From NCBI RefSeq assembly GCF_035046505.1, contig NC_089829.1, positions 8,891,396 to 8,955,395 on the forward strand: a stretch of 64,000 nt of DNA, given 5' to 3'. Shown one piece after another: positions 11,601-20,691 of this stretch. The notes below the pieces were generated by a model. The model was not told where the DNA came from, made no database searches, and saw only the letters and a program-made list of their open reading frames with translations. Source of the DNA: Tiliqua scincoides. Taxonomy: Eukaryota > Chordata > Lepidosauria > Squamata > Scincidae. The translations under genes and the position numbers were made by a program. Each line of letters begins with the position of its first letter. Position 1 is the stretch's first letter.

Positions 11601-14600
11601 TTCATTGGTAGATCTTGGCTCCATAAATCTAGCTAATTTAGAGACACCAGGCTGGTGGGCATCACCCTCTCTTGCAACAGTGAATGCCATACAGTTATGA
11701 TCCCTGGTTCGATCGTTGGGAGAGGGGGTGGAAAACTCCCTCTCCTTTCTCCCCACACCATGAAACATTTCATAAGCCTCAATCAAACCCCCTCCCCCTG
11801 TTGCTTTTTTCCTCGAAATAAACCAAACAAACCCAAATGAGGTATTTACTCAGGGGAAAGGTGTTCCAGCCCTGTGAACACTTGGGCTGTTCCTAAGAGC
11901 ATCATGCGCTTGTAAAGCAGATTTCTCTATCACAAGCTACATTACTTCTCCCAAAACAAGACCAGTGGGACTTATTCATGCAGTTTCAATTGTACTGAAC
12001 ATTCTTCTTATTGCTACGGTATCTTTACTCAGTGTGTGGTTGGTCTGTGGAACTCCTTGCCGCAGGATGTGGTGACGGCATCTGGCCTGAATGCCTTTAA
12101 AAGGGGATTGGACAAGTTTCTGGAGGAAAAATCCATTACGGGTTACAAGCCATGATGTGTATGCGCAACCTCCTGTTTTTAGAAATGGGCTATGTCAGAA
12201 TGCCAGACGCAAGGGAGGGCACCAGGATGAGGTCTCTTGTTATCTGGTGTGCTCCCTGGGGCATTTGGTGGGCCGCTGTGAGATCCAGGAAGCTGGACTA
12301 GATGGGCCTATGGCCTGATCCAGCAGGGCTGTTCTTATGTTCTTGCTAACCTTATCTGCTAGACCCAACTGTTCTTAGGGTTACCCACCAGCCCAGAACA
12401 TAAGAAAGTCGTTGCAGGATCAGGCCAAGGAGTCCATCTGGTCTAACTTTCTGTATCTCACAGTGGCCCACCAGGTGCCTCTGGAAACACACAAAAAGAT
12501 GCCTGTATCCTATTTCCGCTCCTTTGCATCTGGCATTCAGAAATAGGCTACCTCCCAAACTAGGAGGTTGCTTACAGTCATCATGGTGTTTAACCTGTGA
12601 TGAGTTTTTACTCCATCAATCTGTCCACTCCCCTTTTAAAGGCATCTAAGCCAGGTTCCTTCACAGTGTCCTCTGGCAATGAGTTCTATAGTTTAATTAA
12701 TAATAATAATATACAGTATTTATATACCGCCTTTCTTGGTCTTTATTCAAGACTTTATTCAAGGCGGTTTACATAGGCAGGCTTATTAAATCCACGCAGG
12801 GATTTTCACAAATTGAAAGAAGGTTCTTTCTTTCAAGAACCACTACATTCAAGGTGTTACACTCCGATCTGGTTTAACATTCTGGCCTCCATCCTCCCAC
12901 GCTCCGAGCAGATGGAACAGCTCAGCTGCAGCTTGTCAGCTGCTTCAAGGTCGCACGGTGCTGGTGGCCTCGAACTGGCAACCTTGTGGATGTTAATCTT
13001 CAGGCAAATGGAGGCTCTACCCTCTAGACCAGACTTCCTGCCCATTACATGCTTATACCAAGGCAGTGATGGCAGCAACTGTTACCCTGCACATGCCTGA
13101 TCTTGTCTGATCTCGGAAGCTAAGCAGGGTCAGTCCTGGTTAGTACTTGGATGGGAGGCCGCCTGGGAATACCAGGTGCTGTAGGCTTATACCAAGGCAG
13201 TGGCATTGCTGGGGGGGGGTGCAGGCTGCACCAAGTGACACACACGGGTGACACCTTGCCAACATTTTTTAAATCTTGGTACTTTTGAATAGTACCAGCA
13301 TGTTGTATATCATTTGATGTGTAATTTCATCCCAAATGCTGTGAAACAAACCACGCTGATATACCTCTTCTGTCAAAAGTTATAGCCAAAAAACCAGTGG
13401 GGCGAGGCAATGGTGCATCAACACACCCACCACCTGGGGCATTGCCCCACCCACTGCATGGGAGGGGGTCCATCATGAAGTTGCTGTGCTGGCCTCTCGC
13501 ACAGGGTGACACTGCACCAGGGTTTAGTAACAGCCTCGTGTCCACTTCCTTGGGTACTGTGTGTGCATCCTGCTGTCCAAACTCACTTATCCCACTCAGC
13601 TCCAACAGGGACTTTGCATGCTTTCTTCTGCTCATTGAGGCCCTGTAAGGTATGTAACCCTCTGTCTTGCTGTCCAGCAGGGTGGAGAAGCGGAAGGTGG
13701 CGGACTCAGTGGGAGCACTAAAGGAGAAGTACCTGAGGCCTTCCCCGCTGCTTTTTCACCCCCAGGTAAGACTGCAGAGCACACCTCAGGTTGAACTTTC
13801 TGGTGGACAGAAAGAGATGGTCCCTTTCCTAGGTTCAAAGAGAAAGAGGAGAATGAAGCAGGAGGTGTGGAAGAGAGTGGTGAGCTAGAGTGTCACTCTC
13901 CTCCGCGCTTCCTCTTCCTTTCCAGCTCCACCTTCCTAAACAAAACCAGAGAGTAGTAGGAGAAGCAGCTTCCCTTGACTTGTCCCAGAAACACTGGTTG
14001 ATGACCCTGGTGTATCCATTAGAAGTCCAGGGACCCTTCAAAACAATACTTGGTGTGCAGAAACGTCTCTGTTCATACAATATTTAATGTTCTGGTTATT
14101 TCCCGGAATGCAACAATGAACATACCACTGACCTTCTTTCTAGAATGTTCCTTGCCCTTCTGGCCCAGTCTAGGTCCTGGGTTGAATTACCCTGCAGTCA
14201 ACCCAGGTCATTCGAAAACACTAACCTGGTCTAAGGAACAGACTAGCCAGTCACATCACCAGTACATCGTATCACCTGAATAATGATGGCATGAGATATT
14301 GCTCATGTTCACAAACCTTACTGGTCTTCATTTCTGAGCCATCAGAGGTCTCTCTGGGATTTTCTCTCAGTGAGAGACAGAAATGTCCTCCAATAAAAGC
14401 AGACATTCCTGCATTGATGACCATGCAGTATCAAAGTCAGCTTTCAGGTTGAAGAGTCAGCAGCAAACATCATTTGTTTCCATTCTGCGTTTCTTCCATC
14501 ACCAAACTCAAGTCCACGGGGATCCCAGACAGCCTCCCATCAAGTCTTAACCATACTGAGACCAGCTTAGCCACAACAGAACAATTGTATCATATAGCCT

Positions 14601-17273
14601 CAGCCCTTAAAGCCATCTCTAGCCACCTTCCATTGGCAATGGTGCAGGTCTGCCCTCTGGTTTCATTTACAGTGTCCACACACACATTGTTCCCTACTGG
14701 AGCTTTTCCCAGTTTGAATCGGCAGTGGTGACAGCTTGTGAAAAGACGATGCCTGTTGGTTTCACAGCTAATCTTAGTTCCGTCATTGTTTTGCCTTGGC
14801 CTGAAAGTTTGGTTAACAACTTCCCTTGATTTTTCCTTTCGAGCTGGCCCTACAATGGTGACTGGCTGGCCACGAACATCCTGTGTTTGTGTGGGATAGA
14901 ATACTGGGGAGAGCTGCCTCTATTGGCATCTGATATCTCTCACCAGCACATCTAGTGAGAAAAAGACAAGTTCCGGACAAGAGCACACACTGGGGGAAGG
15001 GGAACACTTAAAATCGAGCTCATAAAACTCAGACCAAGGGAAACATCTGTCAAGAGTTGCCCTACAAGGCTATCTGGATATCTCCTGTGAAGTCAAAGCC
15101 AGATAATCTTCCAATGCACTTACTGGGGCTATAGAGAGATTAGTTGGGTGGGGGGCTCCTGGAAACCTAGCTTTGGGGGACCCAGTCCTGCAGACAGCCA
15201 CACTCCCTGTTCATCACCTAGTGATTGGGAAGAGGGTTTGATCAATCACAAAGACTCCCCATCCAGATAGCTTAGAATATGCATTTCTGAAGTCTCGAAG
15301 GTCTCAAAGGCTAGCCAAGCAAGGGCTTCCTGCGCGGAGAGATGTCGGGGTGTGACTTGGTTCTCCATTCACGCCCTCTCTAAATATTACTAGGTCAACA
15401 GGTCATGTTTGCTGAAATGGCCTTCAGCGGAAACGTTCTTCGATGGGTGCTACAGTTCTGAGCCCAGATACCTCTTTTCCTCCCTGGGCACCTGGGCCAC
15501 TGCTCTCTCTTACACCCTAGTATTTAGTCCCCTAGATGGCAACATATAGGGAGAGCAGATAATTTTAATGGCCTGCATTCTCCCCTACTTATTTGTCAGA
15601 CAGGCAGCAATCCACTTCCAACTGGATTTATTCTGGGCCACTGGTCTGGGCCACCTTGAAGCAGACTGTAGGGACGAAGCTGACCTTCTGGGCCACCCCC
15701 TTAGATAAGCGTTCCTTCCACCTCCCTACCCACCCCCTGTTGGTCCCAACCAACAGCCTTGTATAGGGGCATCTCATTGTTGGCCATTGCATTTTCCCTG
15801 CCACTTTTTATACTCTAAGGCAGGGGTGCTCAATAGGTGGATTGCGATCTACCGGTAGATCACGAGGCAAAATGAGTAGATCGCAGAGTGCCGACCCCCC
15901 CCTTCAGGTGCCTCTGGGAGGAAACGCCGGGAGTAAGGCCCATTGTACTCAATGGGGCTTACTCCCAGGTAAGTGTGGCTAGGATTGCAGCCTCACAGCC
16001 TAATCCTAGGCATGTCTACTCAGGATTAAGTCCTGTTATACTCAGTGGGGCTCAAGGTACACCAACATACATTGTACACATAAATGTTATATGTTATGAT
16101 GGCGCGAACATTGTAAAAAAAATTCTGGTCGATCTCCAGGCCTTGCTGGGTTTCAAAGTAGCTCTCGAACCAAAAAAGTGTGAGCACCCCTGCTCTAAGG
16201 CTGCAATCCTATCTACACTTTCCTGGGAGTAAGTCCCATTGAACTCAATGGAACTTACTTCCAAGTAGATATGGATAGGATTGTGCTGTAAATGCCTACA
16301 AACGATGGAGTAGCTATCGGGAGGAAGGTGGTGTGGTTAGTACTGCAGGTGCTACAATGCACCATATAAGCATCCCCTCTCATTCCCCATCGAAGCCGTT
16401 CCAGGTAGTGACTGTGTGCGTTCCAGGTAGTGAGCTTGCGTGTTGCTGTCGCTGCCCGGAACGGCTCAATCAGCGAGTGGGAGGGGACACTTACACAGCT
16501 TATCGCAGCACATGCTTTACTTGCCATGACTCCCCCCATAGCTATACCACTGCATACAGTTGACATTTGGGGAGCTGTTAGCCATCGGACGTGCTCTACA
16601 TTCATTCCTAAGTTGACGCGTTCAGAAGCTTCTGTTCGTTCAGGCAGCTTTGAAAATGTGACCTGTTATCTTTCAGGAGAACCTTTAGACAAAAGAAGGC
16701 ATTGATGTGTATGACTCCTGCGCAATCCACTTCTAGCAGAACCCCAGTCCCACATGTCCTCCGGAAAGCTTTATGATGACTTAACAGCAAGCCGTTCCCC
16801 CCACCTGACAACGGTCTTTTCTTCTCCCTCTCCCTCTGTCATTTCAAGCCAGCCGCTTGCTCCTTTTAATAGCAAAGCTCTCCCACTGCACGGAGAGGCC
16901 AGCCCTTATGTTTAGAATGCTGAAATGAGCCCACGAGGTCTCACACAGTCTCAGCCTCTGTGATTAAGTGCTGCATGAACAGGGAGCGACAAAAGGCCAC
17001 TCCAGGCACCCCGGCAAAGGGCTGAGCGAGAGGCTTCTCGAGGAGATCCACCGAGCATTTTTACTGGATGGGTTTTGTTGCATGACTGGCAACTGCGGCC
17101 GGCCCTCTGTGATTCTTGCAGCCCCTGCAGGCAGCTCGTTTGCCATTTCTCATAGGGCTTGGGGTATCTTCTAAATAACACCAATTTTTTTTTTTAATGT
17201 GTTCCCTTTGATTTGATTTAAAGTTTGGGATTGGTTGTCAGCCGTCTGCAATTTATTCCTCAATTATCAGGAC

Positions 17274-17334
<61 letters not shown>

Positions 17335-19362
17335 TTTTTCTTTGAATAGTCATACACATTTTCTAACACTACCTTGGCTGTCCAGACCTGTTTCAGTGCA
17401 GCGGAAGTGTGCAAAAGGTCAGCTTTTCCGGCACAGCAGAGCATCTTGTTTGGTGATGGATGGTTTCCTCTTGCCATTGAACATTCAGACCTCCCCCTGG
17501 TTAACAATGGACATTCCTAATTCAGAAGGTGGTGCTCCAGTCTAGTCCAGCCCATTGCTCTGTTATTCTCCCTTAATGATCTCTTAACTGGGCAATCAAA
17601 ATTGCCTTAATTTTCCTCTGCTTTACCCAGAAGAGATGAGGCTGTAGTTCAGTAGTAGGGAAAATGCTTTGCAGACAGAAAGTCTCTGGCCCAGGTCTAT
17701 GGCCCAGGTCAAGGGGTCATCTACCTAATGCAGGCTGGGTCAGCTGACTATATGACACCTAGTGCCCTTCCTTTAAGGTATTTTCTTCGTCTAACTTTTG
17801 GAAGGGCCAGGACATGGGTGGTGCAAGAGGCTGGATACAGGGAAATCCACCTCCAGACACAGCAGCCCATATACCTTACAGGGGGCAAAATCCACTGATT
17901 AGCCATGACAACAAGTGCCCCAGCCCCCATGACTTGGGTTTGCCAAAATGTACAGACTTCTCTCCACATGACACCCTGTTCAACTGATGTAGTTGCATTG
18001 GAAGCTTGTCACACCAACTCCTTTAAGCCATTGCACTTCTGTTGGGGAAGAAGGAATTTGCTCATAAGCACATAAGATGAGCCCCACTGGATCAAGCCAA
18101 GAGCCCATCTAGTCCAACTTTCTGTATCTCACAGTGGCCCACCAGATGCCTCAGGGAGCTTCCAAGAGGCCTGTATCTTATTGTCACTGCTTTGTGTCTG
18201 CCATTCGGAGGTAGGATACCTCTCTACCTAAATTAGGGTGAATCATCACAATATCAACTTGAATTTGAAAGGTGCAGATTAAAAAAAAAAGTCTTTCTCC
18301 TTGAGCTTCAGTCAAGGAATTTTGGCCGCAAGAACTCATTAGGAATGAAGAGAACAGTTCAAAATATAGAAGGAAATTCTATATATAGAAGGAAATTTAT
18401 ACTTTCAAAGTATAGAATATAACATCAGAACCAGGGGCATCCACTAAAGTTGAATGCCAGGAGAGTTAGAATAGACAAAAGAAAATATTTCTTTAACCAG
18501 CGTGTAATTAGTCAGTGGAACTCCTTGCCTCAGGATGTGGTGATGGTACCTTGCTTGGATACCTTTCTAACGGGGATTGAGCAGATTTCTGGAGGAAACA
18601 TCCATCATAGTTTACAAGCCATGATGGGTTTTTGCAACCTCCTGGTTTTAGAAATAGGCTACCTCAGAACGCCAGGTGCAAGGGAGTGCAACAGGATGCA
18701 GGTATCTTGTTGCCTTGTGTGGTCCCAGAGGCATCTGGTGGGCCACTGTGAGATGCAGGAAGCTGGACTAGATAGGCCATTGGTCTGATCCAGCAGGGCT
18801 CTTCTTATGTTCTTAAGGAAATTCAAATGGCAATGGTAAAGATCTTTTGCTGTAGCTTGGTTGAAAGGAATTTACAGAAGTAAAGCCTGTTTTCTAGCTG
18901 GCTTCTTGCTCATTTGGTATCCAACATCACTAGGGACACATGGTTCAAATTTAATCCATCCTTCCACAATGCAACAGACCACAGCCCACTTCATTCATGA
19001 GTGTTTCATGTGGAATCGACACCACTACCGTCATCATGACTTTTCAGACTTTTGCAGGGCAATCCTAGGCGTGCTTACTCAGAAGTAAGTCTCATTCACT
19101 TCAATGGGGCAGCTTCCTAGGTATACGTGTACAGGACTGAAGCCTCAGAGAGTGCATGTGGGCATCCAGTGCTCACACCCTTTTTCTTGTGTCAACAGAT
19201 GTCGGCAATCGAGACTATGACAGAGAAATTGGAGAGCTTTGCGTCACTGAAAGCAGACACCTCCCTGCAGCCCCTCCCTCATCACCCCTTCAACTTCCGG
19301 CCACCACCCCCAACGTTGTCTGATCCCATTTTGCGCAAGGGCAAAGAACGGTATACCTGCAG
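219..19362 (+). CDS. PRDM16: PRDM16, five internal exons (partial gene)
   Basis: Exons at 219-366, 3046-3199, 6923-8330, 13678-13765 and 19199-19362 join in frame with AG acceptors and GT donors. PRDM16 is a nuclear transcription factor with an N-terminal PR domain, two C2H2 zinc-finger arrays and a CtBP-binding repressor region; in mammals it drives brown/beige fat fate and acts in neural and haematopoietic stem cells. Seen here: the later fingers of array 1, the whole proline-rich repressor region with PFDLTT and PLDLS CtBP motifs, and the linker ending [10 protein letters not shown] just before array 2. Wording such as CENCVKVFTDP and PHHPFNF fits PRDM16 rather than its paralog MECOM (EVI1). 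The PR domain lies upstream of the window. The array 2 and acidic-tail exons should follow 19,362 but are not seen in the window; a 200-N join comes 1.4 kb later. Identity is established from remembered family sequence, not a search. Confidence 0.95.
609..985 (+). repeat. tRNA-derived SINE, full length
   Basis: Pol III A box-like tggctcagttggtagagc (near 627) and B box-like cagttcgaaac follow at the right spacing. A unique body follows, then the tail aaaggcggtatataaatac and an AT-rich (taaa)n run. Same family as the minus-strand copies at 12,700-13,043 and 6,135-6,297. Confidence 0.8.
1135..1305. mobile_element. Short MITE, 'AATCCTAACCCACTTTCC' family
   Basis: Starts ggcccaaatcctaacccac and ends near ttggttaggg. 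Matches the better-kept copies at 26,405-26,575 and 56,208-56,386, where the ends are clear inverted repeats. Confidence 0.55.
1338..1648. mobile_element. hAT-type non-autonomous element
   Basis: Left end caggggttcccaaa, right end tttgggaaccacta. The flanking 8-mers ctttaagg and ttttaagt match at 6 of 8. The interior has repeated 'catcttggat / gagatttgg' blocks shared with the element at 6,484-6,764. Confidence 0.7.
2341..2638. repeat. 49-bp minisatellite, about six copies
   Basis: The motif ggtggagatcagggcaagat... recurs with starts at 2345, 2396, 2445, 2494, 2543 and 2592. The period is 49 bp except for the first variant unit (51 bp). The later units are almost identical, so it is recently homogenised. 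The long open frames here are a by-product of the repeat. Confidence 0.95.
3046..3199 (+). CDS. PRDM16: PRDM16 exon: zinc fingers of array 1, continued
   Basis: 154 bp after a C-rich polypyrimidine tract and ccag acceptor. It completes the [16 protein letters not shown] finger, encodes the [21 protein letters not shown] finger, and ends inside a Cys codon (ttc ata t|gtaagt). The donor GTAAGT is consensus. Confidence 0.94.
3807..4162. mobile_element. hAT-type element with perfect 8-bp TSD
   Basis: Left end cagtgtttctcaaactgtgg, right end gtgtgagaagtactg. Both sides carry CTCTAAAG (3799-3806 and 4163-4170). A copy of the CAATCCTA-type palindromic mini-repeat sits inside (about 3,983-4,036). 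Confidence 0.85.
4597..4775 (+). repeat. MIR-like tRNA SINE
   Basis: Has the head gtataattcagtagcaaactg, ttggattcagtcctgggc, and the core actcagtagaaggcagcttcct typical of the reptilian CORE-SINE pattern. Diverged. Confidence 0.65.
4960..5150 (-). repeat. MIR-like tRNA SINE, reverse copy
   Basis: Reads ggaagctgctgcccaactgag, ccttggtccattaggctcag, cactgactggcagcaactct on the + strand, the complement of the same SINE core. Confidence 0.65.
6135..6297 (-). repeat. tRNA-derived SINE head, reverse orientation
   Basis: On the minus strand it reads tggtctagagggtagagcc (A box) and ggtcgccagttcgaggcc (B box). Nearly identical to the head of the full copy at 12,700-13,043. Confidence 0.75.
6418..6785. 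repeat. Palindromic mini-repeat split by a hAT insertion
   Basis: Pieces at 6,418-6,483 (aggcatgtctactcaaaagt...) and 6,773-6,785 (gattgcagcc) form one CAATCCTA/TAGGATTG mini-repeat, interrupted by the hAT element at 6,484-6,764. Confidence 0.75.
6484..6764. mobile_element. hAT-type element with perfect 8-bp TSD
   Basis: Ends cagtggttcccaaactt and tttgggaacccctg, flanked on both sides by GCATATAG (6476-6483, 6765-6772). It sits inside the older palindromic repeat. Same family as 1,338-1,648. Confidence 0.9.
6923..8330 (+). CDS. PRDM16: PRDM16 large exon: last array-1 fingers and repressor region
   Basis: 1,408 bp (2 + 468 codons + 2), acceptor gctttag, donor acag|gtatta. The first ~55 residues are the [18 protein letters not shown] finger and a C2HC finger ending HRRFC. 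A long Pro/Ser-rich region follows ([17 protein letters not shown]), then an acidic Ser/Thr/Asp stretch ([19 protein letters not shown]), the conserved block [18 protein letters not shown], and the repressor core. CtBP-binding motifs are PFDLTT (8044-8061) and PLDLS (8134-8148); in mammals these recruit CtBP1/2 for repression of white-fat genes. The exon ends FFMDPIY. It is fully open. Confidence 0.96.
8585..8668. repeat. (TG)n(AG)n microsatellite
   Basis: About 17 TG units run directly into about 25 AG units. Confidence 0.98.
9904..10130. mobile_element. hAT-type element with perfect 8-bp TSD
   Basis: Ends cagccattttcaacc and ggttgaaaatcactg are inverted repeats. GTGTAATG flanks both sides (9896-9903, 10131-10138). 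The interior repeats 'tgtgccgcg' and 'gtgtgcc' blocks. Confidence 0.88.
10987..11348. mobile_element. hAT-type element with perfect 8-bp TSD
   Basis: Ends caagggtgtcaaac and gtttgacacccctg; ATTTAACT on both sides (10979-10986, 11349-11356). The last ~45 bp plus TSD are repeated once more at 11,357-11,404. The same family reappears truncated at the assembly gap (20,692). Confidence 0.88.
11410..11520 (-). mobile_element. CR1 LINE 3' end fragment
   Basis: Reads gtccagcatcctgtttgccacagtgacccgcca on the + strand, the complement of the CR1 tail also seen at 12,390 and 18,065. Confidence 0.6.
12027..12345 (+). mobile_element. CR1 LINE 3' end fragment
   Basis: Carries the end of the CR1 ORF2 ([13 protein letters not shown]-like reading) and the 3' tail gaagctggactagatgggcc ... 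ttcttatgttctt. 5'-truncated, as is usual for CR1. Confidence 0.88.
12390..12655 (-). mobile_element. CR1 LINE 3' end fragment
   Basis: Complement of the CR1 tail (cataagaaagtc...tctcacagtggcccaccag), with frame sequence continuing toward 12,650. Faces the copy at 12,027-12,345. Confidence 0.8.
12700..13043 (-). repeat. tRNA-derived SINE, full length
   Basis: Head at the right (A box tggtctagagggtagagcc, B box ccagttcgaggcc on the minus strand), body, then the tail ggcggtatataaatactgta and AT-rich run at the left. Same family as 609-985. Confidence 0.8.
13069..13184 (+). pseudogene. Retroposed 5S rRNA copy with 18-bp target duplication
   Basis: From about 13,096 it follows vertebrate 5S rRNA closely: ctgatctcggaagctaagca, ggttagtacttggatgggag, gcctgggaataccaggtgct. 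The internal promoter blocks (A box gaagctaagcaggg, C box ggatgggaggccgcctggg) are largely kept. The first ~25 bases are diverged. It is bracketed by perfect 18-bp direct repeats gcttataccaaggcagtg (13051-13068 and 13185-13202), as expected for reverse-transcribed insertion. There is no clear pol III T-run terminator right after it, so it is probably not a working 5S gene. Confidence 0.85.
13198..13530 (+). mobile_element. hAT-like fragment 'CAGTGGCATTGC'
   Basis: Starts cagtggcattgctggggggg, resembling the left end of the 3.4-kb hAT at 59,310. The 5S copy inserted across its first five bases. No clear right end or TSD is seen. Confidence 0.45.
13671..13681 (+). promoter_or_regulatory. Tandem NAGNAG splice acceptor of PRDM16
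   Basis: The intron ends tgtccagcag|g. Both AGs are usable and keep frame: the first gives ...IYSRVEKRK, the second ...IYRVEKRK. NAGNAG acceptors are a known source of single-residue isoforms. Confidence 0.7.
13678..13765 (+). CDS. PRDM16: PRDM16 exon SRVEKRK...LLFHPQ
   Basis: 88 bp, donor ccag|gtaaga. With the split AG from the previous exon it reads Ser-Arg-Val-Glu-Lys-Arg-Lys and ends [11 protein letters not shown] in phase 0. The acceptor is a tandem ccagcag (NAGNAG), so use of the second AG (start 13681) would drop the Ser codon and give IYRVEKRK, the form I recall for EVI1. Confidence 0.93.
15821..16192. mobile_element. hAT-type element, same family as the IMPDH-carrying element
   Basis: Left end caggggtgctcaataggtgg, right end aaaagtgtgagcacccctg. 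CTCTAAGG flanks both sides (15813-15820, 16193-16200). Its right end, reversed, matches the left end of the element at 23,530 over ~65 bp (gagagctactttgaaaccca and beyond); its left end matches that element's right end more loosely (aggcaaaatgagt). The interior holds a CAATCCTA-type mini-repeat (15,930-16,040). Confidence 0.9.
16200..16285. repeat. CAATCCTA/TAGGATTG palindromic mini-repeat
   Basis: ctgcaatcctatctacactt ... aagtagatatggataggattg; arms pair with the middle gtcccattgaactcaatgg, itself a palindrome. Confidence 0.85.
17276..17331. repeat. (CT)n microsatellite
   Basis: About 28 CT units. Confidence 0.98.
17637..17760 (+). repeat. MIR-like tRNA SINE
   Basis: ggctgtagttcagtagtagg ... 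aatgctttgcagacagaaag resembles the tRNA-derived head of the SINE at 4,597, with a degraded body. Confidence 0.6.
18065..18245 (-). mobile_element. CR1 LINE 3' end fragment
   Basis: cataagatgagccccactgg ... tctcacagtggcccaccaga on the + strand is the complement of the CR1 tail. Confidence 0.75.
18422..18815 (+). mobile_element. CR1 LINE 3' end fragment
   Basis: Begins in the end of ORF2 ([20 protein letters not shown] reading) and runs to ctggactagataggcc ... ttcttatgttctt. 5'-truncated. Confidence 0.88.
19057..19140. repeat. CAATCCTA-type palindromic mini-repeat
   Basis: gcaatcctaggcgtgcttac ... cttcaatggggc ... gtacaggactgaagcc, immediately upstream of the last PRDM16 exon seen. Confidence 0.75.
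19199..19362 (+). CDS. PRDM16: PRDM16 exon MSAIETM...ERYTCR
   Basis: 164 bp, acceptor gtcaacag, donor tgcag|gtaaaa. It encodes [14 protein letters not shown], then [11 protein letters not shown] and the run-in RKGKERYTC to zinc-finger array 2, ending after two bases of the Arg codon. It should splice to an exon starting with a base that completes Arg and then Tyr-Cys-Gly-Lys; no such exon is seen before or after the gap in this window. Confidence 0.93.
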
Positions 19363-19701
19363 GTAAAAGTTACTCTCATGATAAAGTTAGGCATGAGAAA
19401 CAACAATGCATGAATTGAAAAACTGTGTTGAGGGTAGACATGACATGCATTCTCACAATACATTTGCCAAAAAAGCAGCCATGGGAGGTGATTTGAACTG
19501 ATGGCCAAGGCGCAGTGGTTAAGGGGGCCTTACTCTTTCCCTCCACAATGAGGCCGTGAGCCAAGTCATGTGTTCGTAGTTGATGTTCAAACCACAGTAC
19601 TCCCTGTTCCATCTAGTTTGGCCCACAGGCTAGGATGTTAAGTCTGAAGGAAACAGAGAATAGGTCAAATCTATACTCTGAGCAAATGTATTGATATAAA
19701 T

Positions 19702-20174
19702 CAGGGATGCCCAAACCCCGGCCCAGGGGCCACTTGCAGCCCTCAGGGACTCCCAGCCCAGCCCGCGGGGAGCCCCCAGTCTTCACTGAGACTCTGGCCC
19801 TCCAGAAACTTGCTGGAGCCCATGCTGGACAAATACAGCTGCTCTCAGCGTGAGGGCAACTGTTTGACCTCTTGCGTGAGCTGTGGGACGAGGGCTCCCT
19901 CCACTTCTTGCAGTTTCATGTCTGTGTTGCAGCAGCAGCAGCGAAGGAAAGGACAGCCTTGCTTTGTGCAAGGCCTTTTTTAGGCCTTAAGCTATTGCAA
20001 GACCTTCATTCACTCAAAAGTTCCATCTCTAATATATTCATTTTTGGGGATATTCATTTATTTAAAGTTATGTAAATTTATTCAAATTTGAAATGCAAAT
20101 TAATTTTTTTTCCCCCAGCCCCTAACACGGTGTCAGAGATGTGGCCCTCCTGCCAAAAGGTTTGGACATCCCTG
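19702..20174. mobile_element. hAT-type element
   Basis: Ends cagggatgcccaaac and gtttggacatccctg are inverted repeats. Flanks ATATAAAT and ATATATGT match at 6 of 8. The interior includes gtggccctcctgcc near the right end. Confidence 0.8.
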
Positions 20175-20202
20175 ATATATGTGATCCAACTTTGCTACCA
20201 GG

Positions 20203-20360
20203 GTAAGCCAAATTCTGCCCTAAGAATAACTGAATTCTGCAAAAGTCAAATAAATTGCATCAAATACACAAACACTTTTGCATTTGCTCAACTTGTGAAA
20301 TTACACAAGTTGAGTAAATGCAGCTGCATTCAGTTATTCTTGGGGCAGAATTTGGCTTAC
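20203..20360. mobile_element. Foldback element, nearly a full palindrome
   Basis: Outer arms gtaagccaaattctgccct / agggcagaatttggcttac (one mismatch type) continue through agaataactgaat. An inner palindrome pairs gctcaacttgtg with cacaagttgag. It would fold into one hairpin of ~158 bp. Family unknown. Confidence 0.8.
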
Positions 20361-20691
20361 CATGAGTCCTTCAGTATTTTGAAATTTCACAGTGTACACA
20401 TCTACGTGAAAATCGATTGCTGCTCTCATCCTTATAACTTAAGGACAAACTTGTCAAACCATTTTTAAAAACCACTGACTGAAGATGTATGCCAAAGTAT
20501 GCTTCATCGACTAGGATTTCCATAGGATACCATGACTAGCTCAATGCCTCCCAGGACCTTAAGCAGCAGGCCAAATGTGGTACACCAGTCTCTACCTCTG
20601 TTGATCCTCTTCCTCCTTCTGCTCCCTAGATATGAAAAAGACATAAATGGAATAAACAAAGTGTAGAGGATAGGAAACTAATGGACTAGAC

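Larger units (their letters stand above)
8331..13677 (+). other. PRDM16 intron with microsatellite, hAT, CR1, SINE and 5S copy
   Basis: Listed repeats cover much of it. No gene-like sequence is seen in 8,760-9,890, 10,140-10,880, 11,520-12,020 or 13,540-13,670 beyond a mini-repeat at 9,185-9,250 and a MIR-like fragment at 10,890-10,975. Confidence 0.75.
13766..19198 (+). other. PRDM16 intron
   Basis: Holds the hAT element at 15,821-16,192, mini-repeats (16,200-16,285; 19,057-19,140), a CT microsatellite, a MIR-like SINE (17,637-17,760) and CR1 ends (18,065-18,245; 18,422-18,815). I recognise nothing in 14,100-15,800. The unique block 16,720-17,175 is not any repeat I can name. Confidence 0.75.

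Noticed and set aside
13069-13184. Functional 5S rRNA gene
   Set aside because: Diverged 5' end, no clear T-run terminator, and flanking direct repeats show a retroposed copy.
219-19362. MECOM (EVI1) as identity of the zinc-finger gene
   Set aside because: CENCVKVFTDP and LLFHPQ followed directly by MSAIETM fit PRDM16; EVI1 differs in these places.
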